DNA from: Kalmusia sp. IMI 367209
Taxonomy: Eukaryota; Ascomycota; Dothideomycetes; Pleosporales; Didymosphaeriaceae
DNA: 64,000 bases
Assembly (NCBI GenBank): GCA_027946365.1
Contig: JAPEUQ010000014.1
Location: 1 to 64,000, forward strand
Reading direction: 5' to 3'
In this document: in pieces, positions 35,730 to 46,135 of the stretch
Layout: every line of letters begins with the position of its first letter
Numbering within the stretch: position 1 is the first letter of the stretch
The notes under the pieces: model-generated
Seen by the model: the letters and a program-made list of their open reading frames with translations, nothing else
What the model was told of the DNA's origin: nothing
The model's database searches: none
Made by a program: the position numbers and the translations under genes

Positions 35730-36351
35730 TTGGCGCTAGCATGAGGGTTAAGTGGCGTTCTCAAGCCGAACAATGAGGTTGAGGTTGATGCATCAAAAAA
35801 GAATCAAGGGACAGCTGCCTTGAGTGTCGGAATTCATATGCAAACAAACAAATTTCACTGCCAAATTATGAAAGCGGTGCTGTTGCCTACATGCCTTGAT
35901 GGTGAAATGAGAAGTACGAATTCATGCCCTAGTTCAGAAAGTTGTATATACTACTTTCTCTGTTTCACTTATCCAAGATGGGATATTATATAAAACAAGA
36001 CTTCCATAGGTTCCTGGATAGTCAAAAAATTGTACAACCGCTGAGACACGAATTTTTGCATAATAAATATAGCTTAATAAAATGTGGCGCGCGAGGACTT
36101 TCTACACATAGGTGCCATACATCTTTTTCCCTAAGCCCTTGGAATGCGATTGCAGGAGTCTCGAAGTTTTGTTAGCGCAGTTTTTGAAGATTTGACGGCT
36201 TTAACAAAGGATTAGTAATCTCAATGTCAAATCCTCTTGTGCAAACAAAGAGCATTATGCAGTGCTGACGAGTCACAAAATGTCACTGCACTCCCTAAAT
36301 ATTATAAAAACACATGTTCCACCTATTATTTCTATACCACTTTAATCCAAT
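35730..36351. other. Bidirectional upstream region
   Basis: Lies between the divergent 38-residue-repeat gene and the small membrane protein gene. It is AT-rich relative to its surroundings. No coding frame is convincing. Confidence 0.45.
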
Positions 36352-36780
36352 ATGGAGCACCCATACTTTATCCCAACTGTTCTGCAGAATAGTAGCGAAG
36401 CTTTTAACTACCTCGCCATCACCGCGATGTGCGGGTCCATCTTGATCCTAATTATGATATTCGTTGCACACTACCTTAGACCTATCTACCCATCTGTTCA
36501 GGATATCGATAATGGAGTAGGTACAGCAAACGTGGCGCAGCTGGCTGCACTGCGCAATTGGACTGTGAGTGTCCTAGAGGATAGCGTGCGCCTAAACGCA
36601 CGGTACATTAGAGACGAACGCACATGGACAGAGAATTATATAAATGAGCGCCTTAGGGAGCATCTTTTTGTGAGAGCAATGGAGTCGCCGGAAATCCAGG
36701 GCTATGGGACGTTTGACAGTACGCCAAGCGGCAGAGGATACTACAACCATATAGAAGGGGGAATACCTAGCCCTTTTTAG
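36352..36780 (+). CDS. Small single-pass membrane protein, unknown
   Basis: A 142-residue frame without intron. A hydrophobic helix covers about residues 20-41 (YLAITAMCGSILILIMIFVA). The rest is polar, with predicted helices (ALRNWTVSVLEDSVRLNARYIRDERTW) and a Gly/Ser/Pro-rich tail. No known domain is recognised. It shares an upstream region with the divergent repeat protein. Codon use and the lack of alternative long frames make it a plausible gene, but no homology supports it. Confidence 0.5.
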   Translation: MEHPYFIPTVLQNSSEAFNYLAITAMCGSILILIMIFVAHYLRPIYPSVQDIDNGVGTANVAQLAALRNWTVSVLEDSVRLNARYIRDERTWTENYINERLREHLFVRAMESPEIQGYGTFDSTPSGRGYYNHIEGGIPSPF

Positions 36781-37316
36781 AGAGTTGCCAGCAAAAATAT
36801 GGTGAACACCTGACGTTGAAAGAAAAGGAGTGCCTTTGTTAAGCACCAAAAATATCTACCCTACGGGAAGAAGTCTGAGACTCGTAATGCGCCAAGCTAC
36901 CGTCAGTATCAAAAGTCTTCACACTTTACTTCTATAGGCGACTTTAGTTTTAGAGACCTCATGAAAGCCACCTGGTACGCATCTTATGTTAGCGCCGAGT
37001 ATTCTCATACAAGTGACATGTGAGAATATGCTGCCGTATGATGTACAGAATTGATAGAAGGAAAGTCAGCTCGCATCGTAACCAGTCCGCTATACAACAG
37101 CTTGATATACAACCTCCCTGACAGTGGCTTCGAGGCATTCCCGGCCCTCGCAAATGTACGCCACATGCTAATGGAGGAACCCACATGATGAACAGTAATA
37201 TATGCTTCTTGTTGAATGTCAATCAGGAGGATTAACACGTTTCCCTTTATTCGTGGTAGTCAAGCTCCCATATTAATGTCCAAATAGTCTTAAGATTCCC
37301 AGATGCCCTAATTGAA
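36781..37316. other. Intergenic, nothing recognisable
   Basis: Downstream of two convergent genes. Only short frames are present. Confidence 0.45.
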
Positions 37317-38610
37317 CTAATACTCGTCGTCCAAAAATCCATTTGCTAGCAGTTCCTGCTCGAACTGTTCTCTCTCGGCCACTGCTTTCGTTAAACGCTC
37401 CATCTCCAGCTCTATCCTCTTCTCTTCGGCGCCCTCATTCGCCAATCTATCTGCAGCCTCGTTGCCCGTGTTCCCATTGTGCGCCTTGACCCAGACGATG
37501 TTTGTCTTTGCGCGGGCCATTTCTCGCTCTCGTATGCGAGTAAGAATAGGCTCGATTAAGTCCCTATTTTCTACCGGTCTTCCTGCTGATGTTTTCCAGC
37601 CTTTTGCTTACCAACTTTGGAACCAATCCGTTAGACATTTCATGGAGTAGTGTGAGTCAGTATAAATCCTCGCGTTTCGATCGATAGGTGCGATGTCGAT
37701 AGCGCGGGCGATGGCGGTGAGCTCGGCTCGTTGGTTCGTCTGTCTCTCTCCTGGAAGTGGCCCCTTTGTCATTCCTAATTGGGGATCAGCTTTACCCCAA
37801 CTTCAGACAAATAATAGAGAGCGGGCTTACCTTGCGTCATTTGGACCAAACCATATCCCAAAGCCGGCGTAGGCACCGAGCTGACCATTCCCCTTGGAGG
37901 CACCGTCAGTGTAGATTTCGAGTGTGCCTTCAAAATCACCAGTTGGTTGCAATTTCCGTAGATTGAGTTCTTCCTGGGTCTTCCTTTCTACTTCAGGGCC
38001 ATTTGGAGGTCCGTGTTTTATCGTCCTATCGAAGCCATCCTCCGCTTCTAATGGAAGTGGTCCCATACCTGGCTCGTACTCCCCATTGCTCAGAGGTATC
38101 ACAGCCGAACCATCGTTCTGCTTCTGTTTCTTAGAGCTCTTTCGCGATTCTACCACAGATGGCGTTGTTGAGTTGAGATGGCCTTGGAGGCTGATTGGTG
38201 TGCTTGTGTCCGAGGGTGCGGTTCCCTGCGCTTCGTTGACGTAGGCTTGCGCTTCTTCCCAAGACTCAAATCGCTTTTGTTTCCCGCCTTTGTAGCCAGT
38301 CACTTGCTCCAGAACCGCAGGCCACTCAGTGTACACACCGGGGACATGGCCAACCTGCACACCGTAGTATTTCGATTTTCCCCGCTTTTCCAATCGTTGG
38401 GCTTTCAGGCTTCATGAATTCCTCTGCCTCCGTAAAAGTTGAGCATTTTTTGAAGATGGGATTCTTATATCCAGACGTCTGCAGCTTGGCCTCGTCCCAA
38501 CTTTGATATATTCCTGGTGTGTATCCAACCTTGACAGCGTAAAAAGTCGGTGCGTTCCTCTTGCGCTTCGTGCTGGACGAAGCTGTTGAATTCGACTTCG
38601 CATACCCCAT
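37317..38610 (-). pseudogene. RNase H1 with two viroplasmin-type N-terminal domains, broken
   Basis: In order from the start at 38610 come a Ser/Lys-rich leader, a first hybrid-binding (Cauli_VI/viroplasmin-like) domain FYAVKVGYTPGIYQSWDEAK, a second one YYGVQVGHVPGVYTEWPAVL, a linker, and the RNase H fold. The fold starts EIYTDGASKGNGQLGAYAGF; then, after a 56-bp intron (37775-37830), it continues through QTNQRAELTAIA, IYTDSHYSMKCL and WVKAHNGNTGNEAADRLA. Three breaks are visible: a frame change between the two N-terminal domains near 38400, an extra base in the CCCC run 37761-37764, and a TAA within the RNase H domain (FQSW-stop-AKGWKTSAG, near 37610). RNase H1 removes RNA from RNA-DNA hybrids. 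If the genome has another RNase H1, this is a dead copy. Confidence 0.8.
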
Positions 38611-39150
38611 CGCACCCTCAGCTCCTTCTTCGATATGGGTACTTGCGCAGTCAACGATGGTTCGTGGACCTTGGCTGAAGCAACGGGCTTGGAGGCGGTC
38701 GCGGTAGCGGTAGGAGAGAAGTGCAGAGTGCGCTTTCACTGAACAATGGACGCGTCGGATGGGACAATCGCGAGAGTTTACCAGCCTAGGTGGGTCAGTA
38801 TAGTGCTGGATAAGAAAGCAAGTGAGCACAGCTCTATTGGGGGTGAAAGCGACATACCAACGCGACTCCGGTAGTGCAGCGTAGAAAAGCAGAGGGTGAA
38901 CAGCAGTCCAGTTAATAACCGCTCTCATACAGAATGCGGAGCAAGGTGATAATGATACGGAGTGCGAAGCGGTTTATCTAGGGTGGAGGCAAGTGAGGGG
39001 TCTGCTGGACATGTGTGGAAGTGACCCATGAAGGGGAGGGTGGGTGGGAGCTCGCGGAAGGATAGCTTGCGCCGGGCCAGCCTTGGGTGAGAGACTGCAT
39101 TACTTCAAAAGTAGCAATAATGCGGACAGGACAAGCGGTGATTGTGCTGA
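38611..39150. other. Intergenic between divergent genes
   Basis: The minus frame continues upstream of 38610 without a recognisable domain. I see nothing else here. Confidence 0.4.
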
Positions 39151-39984
39151 ATGACTTCCCAAAGCTTTCACACCTCGCCTTGTTGTGGGAGCGATGTAGT
39201 GACAGACGCTCGGCGGCGTTCGCGGGAAAGCACGACCGGCGCACCTGCGACTTCCGTTTCTCCACTACACATGCAGCTCCCGAGGTCACCCCACGACACA
39301 CCCAACATTGGGCTCCCACTTGCTTCGCCTGCTTTGTTGTATATCTACCACACCATACCGAACGTATACGCACGGTCCACTCCAAATCTTCCCAAAGTGA
39401 GCATTGGCAGCGGTGACGCGAGAGAACCAGCGGGAGGCATTGAGCTGGAGCACCCTGTGTCTACCGAGGATGTTCGAGGTATGGAGAAATTAGGTCCAAC
39501 GCGCCAAAGGCAGAATTGCTCACCGGAATGAAGGGACGCCACGCAGCAGATAGATATCATCTGCGCCTGCATCGAGCACGTTCTGTGGTGCTTTCCGGCC
39601 CTGAGCTAGTCGAAATTCGCGCAGCTCAAAGGACGTTTGAAGGAGCATATATCCGCACAGCGCTTGGCCAATTCTCCTTCGCGCTGATTGTGCTCAAGAT
39701 CTTCACTGCCGAGTTCTATTCGATTGGCGCTTTGTTCGCTGTGTACGGCGCGGGTATCTTGTTTACGAGTCTGTTCCGCCGCCAGCAAGGTAAAGGACCT
39801 GTAACGTGCTACGAACAGCTACTGACAGCGCGCAGGAAACAAGCAGTTCTTCGCCGAAGTAGGCGAGGATGGGTTGCACCGCAAGAAATTTAGGACGAGC
39901 GGAAATGTTGTATCCGTATTGACAGCACTAAGTATGGCAGCGTACATTTGTCTCCTCGTCCTCACTTTGAGGCTCGAGAGTTAG
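39151..39984 (+). CDS. DUF202-domain membrane protein
   Basis: Exons 39151-39478, 39547-39789 and 39836-39984 give up to 239 residues with consistent phases. The core starts VEIRAAQRTFEGAYIRTALG and has three hydrophobic helices (QFSFALIVLKIFTAEFYS, IGALFAVYGAGILFTSLF, VVSVLTALSMAAYICLLVLTL). Between the last two lies the conserved RRQQGNKQFFAEVGEDG region. This is the fungal DUF202 arrangement, seen in small vacuolar or ER membrane proteins such as the Vtc1/Ydl-type family; the precise role is unknown. The N-terminus is the least certain part: the exon 1 ATG has no homology support, and splicing of the first intron (39479-39546) is chosen by frame only. Confidence 0.7.
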
Positions 39985-41121
39985 CGTCTGGAGACATCCC
40001 CGTACGTACTATGCATCATGAGGCAACACCGCCCACAATACGTGTCCTGGGCTTTTTGACCGACAGCATCGATTCTCATGGCGTGTTCGGCCTCAACTTC
40101 CATGACATAGGCACTGTCCTCGCCGTCAACGGCCTGGTTGTACTGTGTACTCAGACCGTCATATCCCCCTTCGTCGACCCCTAATATGGAAGTACATGCG
40201 ATGCCCAGATATCTGCCACGACGTGTCTTCACGGTGCGACTTAGACAGCATCACGCACGCATCGCTCATCGCCGGAAGATTACCAGCCGTCTTAGCCTCA
40301 CTTTCATTCATCTGCCGCCTATTTCGAAAGATTCCGACATTGTGGGCTGCCGCTTACTCCCCGCCCAAGACGTCTGTATGAAGGCGAGATGTACCCCTTG
40401 GCCTCCAGCTAGATTACACGCCAAGGCTTGGTCGTAGTACTCGTCGCCTTTCTGACCTGGATTGAATCACGCTAGGAAGGACAACTGACTATTCTAGTCA
40501 AGCAAGAAGTGCGTCGCGGGCAAGAAAGGCACCCATGATTGAGTAGAGGAGAGCCCATGGAGTACAAGACAGTGCATACGCTCTCCAAGAAAGCTTGCTT
40601 GCCCCGTATACCATGCACCAACCAGAGCTTATTTGGGTGACTGCACAGCGTGTACAGATGATTGGGCGCGGTGGATTATAGGAGGGGTGCGGGGACCGTT
40701 TTCGAGAGATAGTAAACGAGCCAAGCAGGATGTAACTTGCGCAGGTCTGACTACAAAGGGTTATCATTCTCAGCGGCAGGCCTGAGCGCGTGTATAAGAT
40801 CAATCCGGGCGGACCGGCTCCCGCCTGGACTGTTGAACCGCTCGTGCTATCGGATTTTTTTTGTAGCGAGCTGGCGGAGTCATTCTTCTCCAACGTCACC
40901 CTCCACGTGCGCGCGGCAGCTGCGACGTGCTCTCGCCTCTTCAACGCGACAACTGCGCCGCGCTCTCAAAAAACGGCACGCATCACCTACTGCCCTCACC
41001 TTCAACACAACATCCTATTGTGGACATCGTTTGCCCAGCGGATCAGCGCCAGGCCAGGCGTCGGGTGCTCCCCGTTCGGCTAGCGGCTCTAGGCACTTTC
41101 TAGCCCAGTACCTCATCGAGC
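39985..41121. other. Intergenic, no supported gene
   Basis: Open frames of 100-180 codons on both strands overlap each other (for example 40498-40944 minus and 40737-41270 plus) and show no domain. Includes the promoter of the PFK-2 gene. Confidence 0.45.
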
Positions 41122-43392
41122 ATGGCCGCCTTACCAATTACAATCGCTGCAGGTACGCATTCTCAACGCCGCCCCTCGACTCCCACAAAATCGAATCCGC
41201 GTCGTACCAGCCAGCACTCCATCTTCGCCAAAAACGTGCTCATGAGCAAGCTCGCCTTTCCGGCCCCTGACAACGCGATTCTTGACGGCGAACCTCCGCG
41301 TCCTGCTTCTGCCCTGCCTGCGCTTTCCACAACGACCAAGAGCAAGCCGCCTCCTCCGAGGCCGAATGAACATGGCGATTTGAAGCCCCTACCGTATGTG
41401 CAAGCCCACCATGGACCTCGTCCGGCAATCTCCAAGGATGGCGTGGGTGCCGCGCTGTCTGATACACCCGCGCCTTCGCAACCAGGTAGCCCGCGAATGT
41501 ATGTTCCACCTGGCGCATTCAGTCCTATGTGTCACGCAACTGACAAGCACAGGCTTGCTGCCATGCGCATGAACTCGGCCGCCTCAACACCACGCATACG
41601 CCCTACGACATTAGACATCCCTGGTCTCACCAAGTCGAAGGTCTCCCCGGACGGGAAGATTGCTCAGCGAGATGTGGGCTCAAAGCTCGTTATCGTCATG
41701 GTCGGCCTTCCGGCGCGAGGCAAAAGCTACATCACTAAGAAAATGACACGCTATCTCAACTGGCTGCAGCACGATACCAGAATTTTCAATGTTGGCGAGA
41801 AGCGTCGTGTGGCAGCGAGCGGCCATGGTTTCCGACTGTCGTCCGCAGGCCTCGAGAGAATCCCCTCCGGTCTTAGGGAGGCGGTGGAGAACGGAGATAC
41901 GCTGCCCCAGATAGCCGCTAAAATTCTGATCAACGGAGAATCCTCGGGTGGTGGTTCTTTTTCTCCACTAAACTTGCCGAGCCCCGCCGGTGAACGCAGT
42001 GATACAGCAATAGTGGACGATGATGTACACGTAGCAGCAGCGTCACCTCCACGTGTAGAAGTGACCTCTCCAGGGCCAGAGGCACCTACGCCTGCACCAG
42101 AGGAGGACAAAGAAAACAATGACGAAGCCATGGATCAATCTGCAAACTTCTTCGATCCCACCAACAAGAAGGCCGCCCAAATTCGGGAACAGTGCGCCAT
42201 GGAAACGTTAGACGACCTCTTAGACTGGGTGGTCAAAGGCAATGGCTCTGTGGGTATCTTCGACGCGACAAACAGCACTCTACCGCGACGGAAGCAGATC
42301 ATGAAGAAAATACGTGAGCGAGCAGGCCCCGAATTGAACGTGCTTTTCGTAGAATCCGTATGCCAGGACCAGAATCTACTCGAGTCGAACATGCGTCTGA
42401 AGCTCTCTGGTCCAGACTATGAAGGCAAAGATCCCACTGCTGCGCTGGAAGATTTCAAACAGCGTGTAGCCATTTACGAGAAGAATTATGTACCCCTTGG
42501 AGATTATGAAGAGGAGAACAATATGTCGTATGTCAAGATGATCGATGTGGGTCGAAAGATGATATCGCACCAAGTCAAGGGGTTCCTCGCAGGGCAAGCA
42601 GTGTACTACTTGCTCAATTTCAATTTAGCGCCGCGTATGATCTTCATCACGCGGCATGGTGAGTCCATGGACAATGTTGCCGGAAAGATTGGAGGTGACT
42701 CTGATCTAAGCCCGAACGGACAGAAGTACGCACAAGCAATGACCAGGTTCATCGACAAGCAACGGAAGGAATGGGATGTACATCTTGCTGACAAGATTGC
42801 GCACACTCATTGGCCTCCCGTTCCAGGAGACCATACGCCACCAAACCCATATTTTGGAAGCGATGCCGAGCAGAAGAGTTTCTGCGTTTGGAGCTCAATG
42901 CTCAAGCGCAGCGTGCAGTCAGCTCAGTATTTCTGTGACGAGGACTACGACATCAAACAAATGCGCATGCTCGACGAGCTGAACGCTGGCTATATGGAAG
43001 GTCTTACATACGATGAAATACGTACGAACCACAGCGAGGAGTACGAGCGCCGCAGGTCGGATAAGATATCTTATCGTTACCCCGGCCCGGGTGGTGAAGG
43101 CTATCTTGATGTCATCAACCGGATACGTCCTGTCATCGTCGAACTGGAGCGAATGACGGATCACTGCCTGCTGGTCACACATCGATCAGTTGCTCGAGTT
43201 CTGCTAGCTTACTTTCAGGGTCTGAAGCGTGAAGACGTGGCGGACTTGGACTGTCCCCTTGGTATGCTCTATCAATTGGAGCCCAAACCCTACGGTGTGG
43301 AGTTCAAGGCCTGGCGTTACAACTCGGATCAAGATGATTTCGACTACCTTCCCGACTACAAATTGCGTCGCGCGAACCCTCCCGCCATCTGA
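41122..43392 (+). CDS. 6-phosphofructo-2-kinase / fructose-2,6-bisphosphatase
   Basis: An intronless 756-residue protein. A disordered Pro/Ser/Thr-rich N-terminus (about 190 residues) precedes the kinase domain with the P-loop GLPARGKSYITKK (near 195) and the conserved FNVGEKRR. An unusual acidic, low-complexity insert (about residues 265-345, rich in Ser, Pro, Glu and Asp) splits the kinase domain before FDATNSTLPRRK. The bisphosphatase domain has RHGESMDN (about 511), LDELNAGYMEGLTYDEI and LLVTHRSVARVLLAYF. The enzyme makes and breaks fructose-2,6-bisphosphate, the allosteric switch of glycolysis. Both catalytic halves look intact, so it is probably bifunctional. Confidence 0.95.
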   Translation: MAALPITIAAGTHSQRRPSTPTKSNPRRTSQHSIFAKNVLMSKLAFPAPDNAILDGEPPRPASALPALSTTTKSKPPPPRPNEHGDLKPLPYVQAHHGPRPAISKDGVGAALSDTPAPSQPGSPRMYVPPGAFSPMCHATDKHRLAAMRMNSAASTPRIRPTTLDIPGLTKSKVSPDGKIAQRDVGSKLVIVMVGLPARGKSYITKKMTRYLNWLQHDTRIFNVGEKRRVAASGHGFRLSSAGLERIPSGLREAVENGDTLPQIAAKILINGESSGGGSFSPLNLPSPAGERSDTAIVDDDVHVAAASPPRVEVTSPGPEAPTPAPEEDKENNDEAMDQSANFFDPTNKKAAQIREQCAMETLDDLLDWVVKGNGSVGIFDATNSTLPRRKQIMKKIRERAGPELNVLFVESVCQDQNLLESNMRLKLSGPDYEGKDPTAALEDFKQRVAIYEKNYVPLGDYEEENNMSYVKMIDVGRKMISHQVKGFLAGQAVYYLLNFNLAPRMIFITRHGESMDNVAGKIGGDSDLSPNGQKYAQAMTRFIDKQRKEWDVHLADKIAHTHWPPVPGDHTPPNPYFGSDAEQKSFCVWSSMLKRSVQSAQYFCDEDYDIKQMRMLDELNAGYMEGLTYDEIRTNHSEEYERRRSDKISYRYPGPGGEGYLDVINRIRPVIVELERMTDHCLLVTHRSVARVLLAYFQGLKREDVADLDCPLGMLYQLEPKPYGVEFKAWRYNSDQDDFDYLPDYKLRRANPPAI

Positions 43393-44199
43393 CATTTTGG
43401 TCCACACCCACTCTTGGCCAGCCAACGCTCGTTCACCATTGACGGAGTCCTGATCCGTGCGGCTCGACAATGGCACTGTATTACTATGATTTCTCTCAAT
43501 TCTCCCTTGTATTTGTCAGCCTTCTTTCGTACTGCATATGCCTTCCAATCATGTTGCTGCTTTCACTTTTGTGGAGCTTTCTATCTGTTTCCTCTGCATT
43601 CGTGGCGTTTCGAGAGATGTACAAAAGCCACGGTAAATGAGGTTATGAACTGCATCGGGTCACCTATTTGATTTGACGGTGGGACTCCTGGTTCTGGTTT
43701 GTTACGTACTATAGACAAGTGCAAGGTCATTGCATGGGATTGGGTGGCACTGATGCCAAGTAATGAACAACTCCATCCCTTATTATTCCATAGTACCTAC
43801 CTTTTATGTATGAAAAGACTTTTGAGAACGGGCCAATCGCTTATGATGACGGCTTTGTTTTCGAGAGGTGGTATAGAAATGAGTCAGGGGGGGAGTCTAT
43901 GCTCGAACATACCTTTCTCAGGGAACGACAGATGTGTTTAGTAGGGAATGACTACTCGCGCTACATCAGCACACTACGTCTTTTCGCCCATCTTTATGTC
44001 CTTCGATGAGTCGGTGGGTTGTTGATGCTATCAGGTATAGGTCCCAGGCCGGGTTCAATCAACCATAATAAACAACGTGATTCTTCTCGCATTGTGTAAT
44101 AGCCTACCAAGAACCACATGACCATAAGTTCAGATCTTATACATACAACCTTGGCAAATGAAGTCTAATGTGCCTGATAAATTAAAGACGCCCCAACTG
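43393..44199. other. Intergenic, nothing recognisable
   Basis: Convergent intergenic region: 3' flank of the PFK-2 gene and of the minus-strand gene to the right. Only short frames are present. Confidence 0.45.
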
Positions 44200-44901
44200 C
44201 TAGGCCGCCGATAGCTCAATAGGTGCTTGCTTTGCTGGTAGCTCCTCGACCACCTTCTTTCGATCTTGAATGTCTGCTTCGTGAACGGCTTGCTGTTCAT
44301 CTAGCTGGTGCTCGGAGACTAGTTCGTGAACTTCCTGCACATGGAGTTGATCACCTTGTCGAGCAGTTCGTCGCTTCCGATAGAAGATGAACCAGGCCCC
44401 AAGGAAGACTATTGCCACGCTGCCGATGACGCCTCCTACGATCGCACTAACAGGAGTCGAGGCATGGCTTGACGATATCGGTGCCGCATCGGAACCTTCA
44501 TGTGCTCGTTAACGGTCCATCATACTAATTCACCACTGCCGGACCTACTCTGTGCATCCCCTACTGTCGATAATTCCAACCTAGTCTCGCTCCCATCGAG
44601 ACTGTACCCTGTGTCCGCACACCCGTCGCTTTCGCCTCTCGCGAACCCTTTAGCTCCGGGTTCGCAGCAGAAAAAGCCGCTATTGTCATACAGATCCCAT
44701 GTCGCATTGGCGCATACCGGCTTGGGGAGAAGTTGATTTGGTGCAATTGTTGCTTGAGAGACAGCATGCAATGTTATACTGCGGTGGACAGGAGAAACCT
44801 CCAGGGCAACAGCCGCGGAAGGGGTACCGCTTTACGCCGCAGTCGGTCTCGTGCGCAAGGCAGGTCGTACTGCGCCTAATCGCAAAGCCTTGGGAAGGCA
44901 T
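44200..44901 (-). pseudogene. Cys-rich single-pass membrane protein, frame disrupted
   Basis: Pieces in three frames form one plausible protein. First is a Cys-rich part (CGVKRYPFRGCCPGGFSCP, QYNIACC), then VCANATWDLYDNSGFFCCE after a one-base frame change near 44750. Then, across a very short (38-bp) GTGAAT...GAAG intron, comes a Ser-rich stalk, the helix SAIVGGVIGSVAIVFLGAWFIF and a basic, Glu/Gln-rich tail ending ELSAA. This layout (Cys-rich ectodomain, stalk, single helix, short cytosolic tail) is common in fungal cell-surface or sensor-like proteins of unknown function. No signal peptide was found upstream. The frame change and missing start suggest decay or assembly error. Confidence 0.45.
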
Positions 44902-46135
44902 GGGGTCTTCCTATTGAGAGTGGGGAAGGAAGTCCGGGGAGGAATTCTTTTTTAGTATTTAGCAAGAGCTGTGGCGGCTGATGGTGTGTGGTACGAAAAG
45001 CTGAAATGGGTTGATCTAGTCACATGGCTGTGGAGCCAATATTCTAATGCAGACGGTGAAACAGACTTTGTGGCCTGGCATGCCTTGAAATGGTGCTTTG
45101 AGAAATATTCGGATCATATCTAACAAGCTGAAATATACTTACCGTCTTCATAGGCAACATAGTGCATAGCGGAAGAAGTAATGGATCGAAACCCTTCACA
45201 GCCAAGGTTGGAACAGATCCTAATCAATGAGTGTAGCTTGGAGTCAGGTATCTAAGTAGGCGTACGAGAGAAGCGTTTAATTCTTCCGCTCACTCGCTAT
45301 GCTATATCGAGGATTGTTGTTGAACGTAAGGACTAGTGTTGCTGGTCATCGCTACTGAAGCGACGCCTTTGTCGGCCAAGAAAACTACGTAAGCTAAGGT
45401 CATGGCATCTCGGATCACATCCCCTCTCCCAGGTTCCACAACCGATTTACCAAGAGCCAAGTTCACTGTTCTCCTTCTCAAGACCAATCGCATAGTTCTA
45501 AATCCACGAAGGATCGGATATCCTGGCAGCCATGTGGGTGGCCCGGGCATACCCAGCCACCCCTCTGCTTGGATGTTCGACCTTGAGGCTCGTCCAAGGA
45601 TTCCATCCACTCATTACACGAAGAATGTCGAACTGACAAGCACATATGTGAGCCAGATAATAGCTCCCCTGCAACTAATCCCCAGCTCACCCCTTGGTCC
45701 GAGGGTGAGTGTAGGACGGGTCTCGATTGATTGAAGATTCTCGAGATTGATGCTGAAATCAGTTTATCAGAAAAGAGTCTACAATATACCACAACTAGAA
45801 TTCCGATGCATTTCATAGCCTACGAGTTACATCTCAATGACCAAATGTAGGCAGATTCACCATAGGCAAGATACGCCGTCCGTTCTGTTCCCTCTCGTCT
45901 TACGACGTCTGTGAACAGATAACAAGCTAGATTTCGGTATGTCAACACCCAAGGCCTTGGTAACGCCTTCCGGTCGAGCGATGTCAACAACGTGCTTCCA
46001 AGACAAGCGCGGCCATGGCATGTTTGGCACACCCCTGCGATACGGCAATCCTATGTATAAAACCCGAGCTATCCATCACACCCAAAACCATTTTTGAAAG
46101 GACTGAAGCTTTTTTACAAATAACGCTCGACCATC
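44902..46135. other. Intergenic with MFS promoter at its right end
   Basis: No recognisable gene. Overlapping frames of about 100 codons on both strands at 45300-45816 lack domains. The MFS TATA box is listed separately. Confidence 0.45.
46056..46062 (+). promoter_or_regulatory. TATA box of the MFS transporter gene
   Basis: TATAAAA lies 74 bases before the MFS start codon, a good distance for a fungal core promoter. Confidence 0.55.

Noticed and set aside
40498..41270. Overlapping frames of 148 (minus) and 177 (plus) codons
   Set aside because: No domain in either; both overlap each other or the PFK-2 start, so they are probably chance frames in GC-rich DNA.
44030..44075. tRNA-like B box (GGTTCAATC)
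   Set aside because: No matching A box or cloverleaf stems could be drawn at the right distances.
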